Below, one piece after another: positions 15,267-20,820 of a stretch of 20,820 nt of DNA. Both the position numbers and the translations under genes were made by a program. This DNA comes from a virus. The notes beneath the pieces were generated by a model. The model saw only the letters and a program-made list of their open reading frames with translations. It did no database searches and had not been told where the DNA came from. Within the stretch, counting starts at the first letter, position 1, and each line of letters begins with the position of its first letter. The DNA is taken from positions 1 through 20,820 of the IMG/VR virus record IMGVR_UViG_3300000227_000034; one strand, written 5' to 3'.

Positions 15267-15494
15267 ATGTGGTACCTCGTCGTCATCGTGGTGGCGGCGC
15301 TGGTTTCGGTCGCGCTCGCGCCGAAACCGCCCGAACCCAAACCGGCGTCCCTGTCTGACGTCGATGCCCCCACCGCAGAAGAAGGCCGACCGATTCCCGT
15401 CGTGTTCGGCACCGTGCTGCTGCGTGGCGCGAACGTGGTCTGGTACGGCGATCTGGAAGCCGACCCGATCAAGAAGAAAGGTGGCAAGAAATGA
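15267..15494 (+). CDS. Small tail-tip-associated protein with N-terminal hydrophobic segment, 75 aa
   Basis: 75 residues. Residues 2-17 are hydrophobic (WYLVVIVVAALVSVAL), like a membrane segment or uncleaved signal anchor. A Pro/Glu-rich linker (APKPPEPKPASL) is followed by a conserved small domain, APTAEEGRPIPVVFGTVLLR and ANVVWYGDLEADP, and a Lys-rich end (KKKGGKK). I recognise this sequence type from the same place, just before the J-like gene, in other phages with RcGTA/YuA-like tails, but know no assigned function. CTGGAGAAATCGCC precedes the ATG. The stop overlaps the next start by four bases (ATGA). Confidence 0.8.
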   Translation: MWYLVVIVVAALVSVALAPKPPEPKPASLSDVDAPTAEEGRPIPVVFGTVLLRGANVVWYGDLEADPIKKKGGKK

Positions 15495-15706
15495 CCACGC
15501 AGACCGTCATCACCATCGATCACGTGCGCGCCGTCGGCCTGTGCGTGAACGGCACGCGCACGTGGTTTGCGCGTCACGATCTGAATTTCCGGGCCTTCCT
15601 GCGTGAAGGCTGTGACGCCGACACCTTGCTGGCCACCGGCGATGCAATGGCCCAACGTGTGGTCGAACACGCCCGCAATCAATCCAGCCAGCGGGAGCAA
15701 GGCTGA
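15491..15706 (+). CDS. Small conserved tail-region protein, 71 aa
   Basis: 71-residue soluble protein with no known function. The pattern VITIDHVRAVGLCVNGTRTW, then FARHDLNFRAFLREGCDADT, then LLATGDAMAQRVVEHAR is conserved in my memory in the same position (between the hydrophobic 75-residue gene and the J-like gene) in related prophages. It overlaps its neighbours by four bases upstream (ATGA) and one base downstream. It may be a chaperone or a small hub component; nothing in the sequence decides this. Confidence 0.8.
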   Translation: MTTQTVITIDHVRAVGLCVNGTRTWFARHDLNFRAFLREGCDADTLLATGDAMAQRVVEHARNQSSQREQG

Positions 15707-17979
15707 TGGGCGGTAGCAGCAAAAAACAAACCGTCGGCTACCGCTACCGGATGGGTCTGCATCTGGCCCTGTGCCAGGGGCCCGTCGATGCCGTGCAGGA
15801 AATCCAGATGGGCGAGCGCACCGCGTGGGGAAATGCCGACCGCGCGCCGCTGTCCAGCGGGCATGGGCTGAGCAGCCTCTCGATTAACAAGCCCACGCTG
15901 TTTGGCGGCGACGAGCGCGAAGGCGGCGTGGTCGGCACCATCGATGTGCTTTCTGGTCATGCCGGGCAAGGACGCAACGACTACCTGATGAGTCGCCTCG
16001 GCGGTTCCATTCCGGCATTTCGGGGCGTGCTGTCCTTGGTGGCGCGCAAGATCCTGTTCGCGGCCAACAACCCCTACATCAAACCGTGGGCAGTGCGCGT
16101 CCGGCGCTTCACGGCGGGTTGGTTCGATGCGCCGTGGATGGAATGGAATGCCGAAGTCCGCACCTGGGATGAGGACGAAGGCCAGGAAATCAGCGTTGGC
16201 ATGAACCCGGCGCACATCCTGGTGCAGTGCCTCACCGATCCGCACTGGGGCATGGGCTATCCGCAGAGCACCATCGGTTGGAGTTTCTGGAACGCGGCAT
16301 GGGCTTTGTCGAGTGAGGGCTTCGGCCTCAATCTGATCTGGACGCGCCAGCAGCCCATCGAGAGCTTCATCGGCCAGGTCATCGACCACATTGGCGGCAT
16401 CCTCTACACCGACCCGGAGCAAGGCACGTTTGAGCTCAAGCTGCTGCGCGACGACTATTGGATCGACAGCCTGCCGCAGTTGGGGCCTGACGAAATTGTG
16501 CGGCTGGAACGCTTCGAACGCGCCCAGTGGGGCGAGCTGCCCAATGAACTGACCGTGGTCTACACCGACTGGCAGACCGGCGGTGATGCTGCCGTCACGG
16601 TCGAGAACCTGGCCGCCATCCAGTTGCAAGGCGGCGTGATCAATCAACGCCGCGACTACCCGGGTGTGAACTACGGGCCACTGGCCGCGCGGCTGGCCTT
16701 GCGTGACCTGCGCGCCTTGGGTTCGCCCCTGGCCCGGATGAGCCTGACCGTGGCACGCGACACGCTGGAGCGTGCGCCGCTGCCGGGTGATGTGTTCCTG
16801 CTGAACTGGCCGCGCTTGGGTGTGGATCAGATGGTGGTGCGCGTCACCGGCATCGACACCGGCACCTTGGGGGCGGCCGAGTGGCGAATCGAAGCCATGG
16901 AAGACGTGTTCGGGATGAGCAACACCGTGCTGTCGCCCCCGCCACCGCACGTCGAGGAGCCGACCATCGAACCGTTGCCGCCCGCCGTGGTGCTGGCCGT
17001 CGAGGTGCCGCATTGGGAACTGGCCCGGCGCTTGTCGCGTGCAGATCTGGCCTACCTGACCGATACGGACACCTATCTCGGTGCGCTGGCCGCCGCCGGT
17101 GGCAGCGGGCAGTTGAATTGGCAACTGGCTACCGGCGCGTCCAGCGGCGACCTCACTGCCGTGGTGGGCGAAGACTACGCACCACTGCTGACGCTCGATG
17201 CAGCCTTGCCTGCCAGCGAGGTCGATGCCATCGGTATGCCGGTGACGGCCATCAGCCAGCCGGAGAGACTGGCCGAGGGCGACTACGCCTATCTGATGGC
17301 CGCCAATGGGGCGATTGCAGAGGCAGTTGCCGTCCTGGCCTTCGATGCTGCCAACGCGACCATCGATCTCGCACGCGGCGTGCTCGACACCACACCCCAA
17401 GCACATGCCTCGGGGACTCGGTTGATCGGTGTCGGCGAATGGCTGGCATCCGAAGGTGCGGAGCGCGCCCCGGGCGAATCGGTCTTCGTGGGCGCGATTC
17501 CTCGCACGTCGACCGGCCAGGGCGATCCTGTGCTGGCCGCCAATGGGCAGCCGATGGTGCTGGCTGGTCGGCAGGCTTTGCCGTATCCACCCGGTCGTAT
17601 CCGCCTCAATGGCCAGACCGAGCCTGTCGTGGTGGGCGGTGACCTCGCCGTCACGTGGGCCCATCGCGACCGCACGCAGCAGACCGCCTATCTCGTGCAG
17701 CAGGACGAGGGCGACATCGGGCCGGAACTGGGCGTGACTTACACAGTGCACATCCGCAATCGCAACAACGTGCTGGTTCGTAACGAGACGGGGCTGCTCG
17801 GCACCGCCTACAGCTGGACGGCAGCAGTGGCCGCGCTGGATGCCGGTGTGCTGGGCGACCGCATCACAGTCGAAATCAGTGCCGAGCGCGATGGTTTGAG
17901 CAGCTGGCAACCGCAGGTGCGGGTCATGGATCGCGCGGGCTACGGCCTGCGCTGGGGACAGTATTGGGGAGGTGTGTGA
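15706..17979 (+). CDS. Tail tip / host-specificity protein (J-like), 757 aa
   Basis: Large distal tail protein of 757 residues, shorter than lambda gpJ. The start MGGSSKKQTVGYRYRMGLHL, then ALCQGPVDAVQEIQMGERTA, is a characteristic entry of these proteins: 'Y-Y-MG-H---C-GPVD---EI-'. Further features are GRNDYLMSRLGGSIPAFRGV, WMEWNAEV, NPAHILVQCLTDPHWGMGYP and SFIGQVIDHIGGILYTDPEQ at about 220-240, which form the ring domains of the hub. Later comes a beta-rich part with FGMSNTVLSPPPPHVEEPTI (about 402-422), and the C-terminus (YTVHIRNRNNVLVRN, TVEISAERDGLSSWQPQ) is fibronectin-like. The receptor contact site cannot be pointed out. It overlaps the glycosyltransferase gene by one base. Confidence 0.88.
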   Translation: MGGSSKKQTVGYRYRMGLHLALCQGPVDAVQEIQMGERTAWGNADRAPLSSGHGLSSLSINKPTLFGGDEREGGVVGTIDVLSGHAGQGRNDYLMSRLGGSIPAFRGVLSLVARKILFAANNPYIKPWAVRVRRFTAGWFDAPWMEWNAEVRTWDEDEGQEISVGMNPAHILVQCLTDPHWGMGYPQSTIGWSFWNAAWALSSEGFGLNLIWTRQQPIESFIGQVIDHIGGILYTDPEQGTFELKLLRDDYWIDSLPQLGPDEIVRLERFERAQWGELPNELTVVYTDWQTGGDAAVTVENLAAIQLQGGVINQRRDYPGVNYGPLAARLALRDLRALGSPLARMSLTVARDTLERAPLPGDVFLLNWPRLGVDQMVVRVTGIDTGTLGAAEWRIEAMEDVFGMSNTVLSPPPPHVEEPTIEPLPPAVVLAVEVPHWELARRLSRADLAYLTDTDTYLGALAAAGGSGQLNWQLATGASSGDLTAVVGEDYAPLLTLDAALPASEVDAIGMPVTAISQPERLAEGDYAYLMAANGAIAEAVAVLAFDAANATIDLARGVLDTTPQAHASGTRLIGVGEWLASEGAERAPGESVFVGAIPRTSTGQGDPVLAANGQPMVLAGRQALPYPPGRIRLNGQTEPVVVGGDLAVTWAHRDRTQQTAYLVQQDEGDIGPELGVTYTVHIRNRNNVLVRNETGLLGTAYSWTAAVAALDAGVLGDRITVEISAERDGLSSWQPQVRVMDRAGYGLRWGQYWGGV

Positions 17980-18575
17980 TGGAGCCGCGCATCGATGTTC
18001 ATCTGCTCACCCTGAACGAGCCTGCCGAATGGCGTGAGGCCTGCGTCGCCAGCCTCGAGGAAGCACCGATCAGTTTGCACGTTCTGCCCGGCATTCCGGG
18101 CCGTATCGGCGAGGCACGTGCGGCAGGCTATGCACAAGGCACGCTGCCGCTGGTGTCCTTTGTCGATCCCGACGATTTGTACGAAGCCAGCGCCTTCACA
18201 CAACTGGCCGACGCGCTGGATGCCTGCCCGCAGGCCGTGATGGCCTACACCGACGAAGCTCTGACCGACGAAAACGGCCAGGACATTGCCGTGCGGCGTC
18301 TGGCCTACAGCCGTTGGCAGCACGCCAACAGTGCCAGCCACGTGCACGGCCTGATCGTGATGCGCCGATCCGTCGTCGAAGCCGTGCTCAAGGAAACCAC
18401 CGACCTCAACAACTTTGCCGACTGGTTGCTGACCCTGCTCGTAGCCAAGCGCGGCGGCGTGCTGTACCTGCCCATCGTCGGGCGGCATTGGCGACAACAC
18501 CCGCAGCAAAGCCATCGTACCGGCGACCCGGAAGCCGTCCGGCGCATTCGCCACGCATCGAATCTCTGGAGATAA
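17979..18575 (+). CDS. Family-2-type (GT-A) glycosyltransferase in the tail module
   Basis: 198-residue protein with a compact GT-A fold. The N-terminus (RIDVHLLTLNEP) gives the first strand and nucleotide loop. The helix GRIGEARAAGYAQGTLP followed by LVSFVDPDDLYE places an acidic DPDD at 63-66, the equivalent of the DXD metal/nucleotide-sugar site. AVMAYTDEALTDENG follows as the next strand, then GLIVMRRSVVEAVL and LNNFADWLLTLLVAKRGGVL, and the family's YLPIVGRHWRQHPQQSHRTG end. This matches the 'D-W-L------G----LP---YR-H--Q-S' pattern of family-2 enzymes, although it is shorter than most. ATG 17979 overlaps the J-like stop, so it is coupled to the tail genes. Acceptor unknown: tail protein or host surface polysaccharide are both possible. 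No transmembrane segment. Confidence 0.78.
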   Translation: MEPRIDVHLLTLNEPAEWREACVASLEEAPISLHVLPGIPGRIGEARAAGYAQGTLPLVSFVDPDDLYEASAFTQLADALDACPQAVMAYTDEALTDENGQDIAVRRLAYSRWQHANSASHVHGLIVMRRSVVEAVLKETTDLNNFADWLLTLLVAKRGGVLYLPIVGRHWRQHPQQSHRTGDPEAVRRIRHASNLWR

Positions 18576-18578
18576 ACC

Positions 18579-18929
18579 ATGTCATCAACCGATCCGAACC
18601 TTGGGCTCAACTACGGCTGGACGCTCGGTGAGAGCGGCTGGGACACCGGCATGGACGCCAATCTCAAGCGCCTCGGCGCAGTGGTTGGCCTGTCCGTGAA
18701 AGACCGCGACCTGACCACGCCACCGGCCAGCCCGGCCAATGGTGACCGTTACCTCATTCCCGCTGGCGCAACCGGCGTCTGGAGCGGCAAGACCGATCAG
18801 ATCGCGGCGCGCATCGCGGGCGTCTGGGAATACCACATCCCTAAAGTCGGCTGGCTTTGCTACATCGAGGACGAGGCCAAGCTCTCGGCCTACAAGACCA
18901 CCGGCTGGAGCGCAGGCCTCGCCATCTGA
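18579..18929 (+). CDS. DUF2793-type tail protein
   Basis: 116-residue protein with the DUF2793 pattern: LNYGWTLGESGWDTGMDANL near the N-terminus, TTPPASPANGDRYLIPAGAT in the middle, then GVWSGKTDQIAARIAGVWEY, PKVGWLCYIEDEAKL and a short Trp-containing end. In other phages this domain occurs in tail fibre or tail spike proteins or as a separate small gene behind the J-like gene, probably on the distal tail. CTGGAGATAAACC precedes the ATG three bases after the glycosyltransferase stop. The following gap carries a strong stem-loop. Confidence 0.85.
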   Translation: MSSTDPNLGLNYGWTLGESGWDTGMDANLKRLGAVVGLSVKDRDLTTPPASPANGDRYLIPAGATGVWSGKTDQIAARIAGVWEYHIPKVGWLCYIEDEAKLSAYKTTGWSAGLAI

Positions 18930-18951
18930 TTTCCCAAATTCGTACCCACCA

Positions 18952-18988
18952 GAAACCCGCCCAGATGTTCACGCACTGGGCGGGTTTC
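18952..18988 (+). terminator. Strong stem-loop between tail and lysis genes
   Basis: GAAACCCGCCCAG (18952-18964) pairs perfectly over 13 bases with CTGGGCGGGTTTC (18976-18988) around an 11-base loop. The stem ends in GTTTC and is followed by GCATTTCTGGAGACC. Its location, between the last tail gene and the first lysis gene, fits a partial intrinsic terminator or processing site that separates structural from lysis expression. No uninterrupted T tract is present. It shares GCGGGTTTCG and CATTTCTGGAGA with the stem-loop at 5101-5121. Confidence 0.68.
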
Positions 18989-19007
18989 GCATTTCTGGAG
19001 ACCGCCA

Positions 19008-19313
19008 ATGACCGAACCCGAACAACAACAGCCTGCGCTCGTCGAGAACATGCTCCTCTTGCGCCGCGAGGACTTCGACGAACTGCTGGACCGCGCCGCT
19101 GAACGCGGAGCCGAGCGTGTCCTGACCCACCTTGGCCTGGAAAACGGCCACGCCGCACGCGACATCCGCGAACTACGCGACCTGCTGGAGGCCTGGCGCG
19201 ATGCTCGCCGCACAGCCTGGCAGACCACCGTCAAGGTCATCACCACCGGCATCCTGGCCGCATTGCTGGTCGGTGCCGCCATCAAACTCAAACTGATGGG
19301 AGGCCCGCAATGA
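19008..19313 (+). CDS. Single-TM membrane protein of lysis cassette (DUF6127-like)
   Basis: 101 residues: a soluble helical N-terminal part (LLLRREDFDELLDRAAERGA, HAARDIRELRDLLEAWRDAR) and one transmembrane helix at about 74-96 (TVKVITTGILAALLVGAAIK). The 'DIRELRDLL-AWR-AR' signature matches what I remember as DUF6127, found next to holin genes. It could be an accessory holin, antiholin or lysis regulator. CTGGAGACCGCC lies upstream. It shares four bases with the next gene (ATGA), so the two are co-translated. Confidence 0.75.
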   Translation: MTEPEQQQPALVENMLLLRREDFDELLDRAAERGAERVLTHLGLENGHAARDIRELRDLLEAWRDARRTAWQTTVKVITTGILAALLVGAAIKLKLMGGPQ

Positions 19314-19786
19314 TCGAGACCTTGCTCGGTGGTCTCCTCGGTGGGGCCTTCCGTCTCGCACCTGAAATCCTCAAATGGCTCGACCGTAAAGGCGAGCGTG
19401 GCCACGAACTGGCGATGCAGGACAAGGCGCTGGAGTTCGAGAAGCTGCGTGGCGCGCAGCGAATGTCGGAAATCGGTGCGGGTGCCGACGCCGCGTGGAA
19501 TGTCGGGGCCATCGAAACCCTGCGCGAAGCCGTTCGCACTCAGGGAGAGAAAACTGGCGTGCGCTGGGCCGATGCCTTGTCTTGCAGCGTTCGCCCCGTC
19601 ATCACCTACTGGTTCATGGCCTTGTACTGCGCTGCCAAGACGGCCGCTTTCGCGGCTGCAGTGACTGCCGGTGCTGGCTGGGGAACGGCCATCCTGCATG
19701 CCTGGACGGAGGCCGATCAGGCGCTGTGGGCCGGGGTGCTGAACTTCTGGTTCCTCGGGCGCGTTTTTGACCGGGTACGGCCATGA
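19310..19786 (+). CDS. Holin, GTA-type three-TM family
   Basis: 158 residues. An N-terminal hydrophobic/amphipathic helix (ETLLGGLLGGAFRLAPEILK) is followed by a charged helical region (GERGHELAMQDKALEFEKLR). The C-terminal half carries two membrane segments: RPVITYWFMALYCAAKTAAF with following Ala/Gly-rich residues, and ALWAGVLNFWFLGRVF. This arrangement and the RPVITYW motif fit the three-TM holin family known from gene transfer agents and related prophages. The holin opens the inner membrane for the endolysin encoded directly downstream, whose start overlaps this stop by four bases (ATGA). Confidence 0.85.
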   Translation: MIETLLGGLLGGAFRLAPEILKWLDRKGERGHELAMQDKALEFEKLRGAQRMSEIGAGADAAWNVGAIETLREAVRTQGEKTGVRWADALSCSVRPVITYWFMALYCAAKTAAFAAAVTAGAGWGTAILHAWTEADQALWAGVLNFWFLGRVFDRVRP

Positions 19787-20250
19787 TCGAAATCCCTCAA
19801 GCGGCCATCGAACTGGCCAAGCGCTTCGAGGGGTTTGAGCGCAAGGTGAAACGCGGAATCGAGATCACTGCCGTTCCCTACATCTGTCCGGCAGGTTTCT
19901 GGACCATTGGGTACGGCCATCTCTGCGACCCCAAGCACCCGCCGATCACGGATGCGGAAGCCGAGGTCTATCTGGCGCGCGATCTGCAGGCCGCACTGGC
20001 GGCAACGCTGCGCTACTGCCCTGTACTGGCCACCGAGCCGGAGGGGCGGCTCGCGGCCATCGTCGACTTCACGTTCAACCTCGGCGCGGGGCGGTTGCAG
20101 ACGTCGACGCTGCGGCGACGGGTTAACCAGCGGGACTGGGGCTCTGCGGGACAGGAACTGCGACGGTGGGTCTACGGTGGCGGGAAAGTGCTGCCGGGAC
20201 TCGTTACTCGGCGCGAGGCTGAGGTCGCTTGGCTGCTTCGCAACGCCTGA
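19783..20250 (+). CDS. Endolysin, T4-type lysozyme (GH24)
   Basis: 155-residue muramidase that cleaves the glycan strands of peptidoglycan. Catalytic Glu16 is in KRFEGFER, and Thr41 is in FWTIGYGH. The position of the usual catalytic Asp (six residues before the Thr) is Cys35 in PYICPAGFWT; Cys at this place is known from other phage lysozymes. The Glu-to-Cys distance is 19 residues instead of the usual 9, because of a loop insertion (residues about 20-31). The C-terminal part has the family features RLAAIVDFTFNLGAGRLQTS, TLRRRVNQRDWGSAGQELRR, WVYGGGKVLPGLVTRREAEV. There is no signal peptide or N-terminal membrane anchor, so export depends on the holin. No spanin gene was recognised nearby. 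Confidence 0.92.
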   Translation: MIEIPQAAIELAKRFEGFERKVKRGIEITAVPYICPAGFWTIGYGHLCDPKHPPITDAEAEVYLARDLQAALAATLRYCPVLATEPEGRLAAIVDFTFNLGAGRLQTSTLRRRVNQRDWGSAGQELRRWVYGGGKVLPGLVTRREAEVAWLLRNA

Positions 20251-20337
20251 CCGCAGAGGCACGCGGAAGAGCTTGGCTTTCCCGTCGAACAGCGCGTTCA
20301 TGTCATCCACACCACCAACTACCGTAAGAGTCGCATC
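20251..20337 (+). other. Gap after the endolysin that is open in the same frame as both neighbours
   Basis: These 87 bases contain no stop in the frame shared by the endolysin and the next gene. The hypothetical translation includes HAEELGFPVEQ and VIHTTNYRKSRIM, which look protein-like, but no ATG, GTG or TTG start in this frame is present. It may be 5' remnant of a longer ancestor of the 86-residue gene, or chance openness in GC-rich DNA. No promoter or terminator was recognised. Confidence 0.4.
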
Positions 20338-20598
20338 ATGAAAAATGAATCCGAATGGCAGACCCAGATCGCAGAGCAAAACGCGGCGGATGCGCTGACC
20401 AATGCGCGTGGCACGTTGATGCGTGCTCTGCAAGAACTTGACTCGTATATCGAGAAGTTCGACGCAGCCGATAGCCCCGCCAGGAAGGCTGAGGCGCTCA
20501 ACTGGACACTGAATTACTTGGCGACTGGCATTGCACCAAACCTTCGCCTAGACCTGATCGCCAACGCTCAAGCGCAGTTCACCCGACTGGCGAAATGA
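20338..20598 (+). CDS. Hypothetical protein, 86 aa, helical
   Basis: I do not recognise this gene. It encodes 86 residues, mainly helical and acidic at the N-terminus (MKNESEWQTQIAEQNAADAL, LMRALQELDSYIEKFDA), with a second helical part (RKAEALNWTLNYLATGIAPN, LRLDLIANAQAQFTRLAK). No membrane segment or catalytic motif is visible. Third codon positions are less G/C-biased than in the structural genes, so it may be an accessory gene acquired separately. The ATG at 20338 is the only start in the frame; the region upstream (TAAGAGTCGCATC) offers a weak ribosome-binding site. Its 3' end overlaps a convergent minus-strand gene by 20 bases (20579-20598). Confidence 0.65.
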   Translation: MKNESEWQTQIAEQNAADALTNARGTLMRALQELDSYIEKFDAADSPARKAEALNWTLNYLATGIAPNLRLDLIANAQAQFTRLAK

Positions 20599-20820
20599 CT
20601 TGCTGCTGATCGCTCTCATCCTCTTCAGGATCGCCAGGATCAGCTCCGTCCGCAACAACCGCCGCCGCTTTACCCATAGCCCGTTCGACCAGTTTGACCA
20701 GGGCGGCCTTTCTGCTCTTGGGCACCTCGAAAAACCTTTCGAGGTGCCCGTGCGTCCCAGGGACGGGACGCCGCCCAATCGCGTAAGCGATTGAAATGGC
20801 GTGAGTTCGTCGCGGGTTCC
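20579..20820 (-). CDS. Unrecognised protein, C-terminal part, runs off the right edge
   Basis: The minus strand is open from the window edge to the TGA at 20581-20579, giving the last 79 residues of a gene that starts beyond 20820. No start codon near the edge is needed. The residues look like a real protein: RRTHAISIAYAIGRRPVPG, THGHLERFFEVPKSRKAALV, KLVERAMGKAAAVV, then an acidic low-complexity tail (DGADPGDPEEDESDQQQ) ending VISPVG. The basic helix with 'SRKAALVKLVERA' followed by an acidic disordered tail is the main visible feature. I cannot assign a family. It is the only minus-strand gene in the window and converges on the 86-residue gene, so it probably belongs to a separate unit such as an accessory or early gene. 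Confidence 0.66.
   Translation of the reverse strand, partial: NPRRTHAISIAYAIGRRPVPGTHGHLERFFEVPKSRKAALVKLVERAMGKAAAVVADGADPGDPEEDESDQQQVISPVG

Noticed and set aside
19907-20341. Open frame nested in the endolysin gene, considered as an embedded spanin
   Set aside because: Arg/Ser-rich shadow translation with no lipobox and no N-terminal membrane segment.
19717-20433. Minus-strand open frame across the endolysin and the gap, with a protein-like start (LTVVGGVDDMNALFDG)
   Set aside because: It covers the whole endolysin gene antisense in codon-aligned register, which makes shadow frames look plausible; the rest is Arg/Pro-rich without known features.
20720-20749. A 13-bp perfect stem (GGGCACCTCGAAA / TTTCGAGGTGCCC) with a 4-base loop, like a terminator
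   Set aside because: It lies inside the open minus-strand coding frame (HLERFFEVPK) and has no T tract on either strand. It may form in RNA, but coding explains the sequence.
20776-20796. CAATCGC-GTAA-GCGATTG followed by AAA, resembling the 3' end of some CRISPR repeats
   Set aside because: Single copy, no second repeat or spacer in the window, and within a coding frame.
20750-20820. GTGCG right after the stem-loop and further pairable segments, suggesting the 5' end of a group II intron
   Set aside because: The minus strand reads through this whole stretch as convincing protein, and no intron domain V or intron-encoded protein is visible in the window.

Overview
The window is one contiguous late-gene block of a tailed phage with a long non-contractile (siphovirus-type) tail, most likely an integrated prophage. 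The DNA is GC-rich with strong G/C preference at third codon positions, which suits a proteobacterial host, perhaps a betaproteobacterium; that host assignment is inference. Every recognised gene reads on the + strand with gaps of 0-20 bases or overlaps of 1-4 bases (TGATG, TAATG, ATGA), as expected of one late operon. Both ends are open: the terminase is cut at its 5' end at base 1, and a minus-strand gene runs off the right edge. No integrase, repressor, attachment site, tRNA or CRISPR array is seen.

Layout. (1) 1-708: C-terminal part of the terminase large subunit. (2) 726-1609: two small fibre/decoration-like genes that share an N-terminal motif. (3) 1609-6165: a lambda-type head module: gpW-like joining protein, portal, S49 head protease with an in-frame nested scaffold, decoration protein D and major capsid protein E. 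The order and protein lengths follow lambda W-B-C/Nu3-D-E closely. (4) 6165-9094: head-tail connector and tail tube genes: FII-like adaptor, U-like terminator, a small KPHTHAG protein, tail tube, tail-assembly chaperone G with a -1 frameshift extension, and a 213-residue tail-completion-like protein. (5) 9094-11799: tape measure protein. (6) 11819-17979: distal tail: a lectin-fold-like protein, a 526-residue distal tail protein, a DUF2163/BR0599 hub protein with a four-cysteine pattern like lambda gpL, two very small genes, and a 757-residue J-like tail tip protein. (7) 17979-18929: a compact family-2 glycosyltransferase and a DUF2793 protein. (8) 19008-20250: lysis cassette: one-TM membrane protein, three-TM holin and GH24 endolysin. 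(9) 20251-20820: a less GC-biased accessory edge with an 86-residue gene of unknown function and, converging on it, the C-terminus of an unrecognised minus-strand gene.

How it fits together: the terminase packs DNA through the portal into a shell of E and D that is built on the nested scaffold and matured by the protease. The W-, FII- and U-like proteins join head and tail. The G/GT chaperones load the tape measure and set tail length. The distal tail proteins form the hub and tip that meet the host. The lysis cassette releases progeny. The tail tip follows the RcGTA/YuA-like plan more than lambda: the gpL-like hub is kept but no K-type peptidase is present.

Points most worth a second look: a T TTT TTC slippery heptamer in the tail chaperone, the Cys-x8-Cys/Cys-x6-Cys pattern in the hub protein, three stem-loops each followed by a similar TTTCTGGA sequence, the glycosyltransferase in the tail cluster, the paired genes between terminase and gpW, and the unrecognised genes at the right edge.
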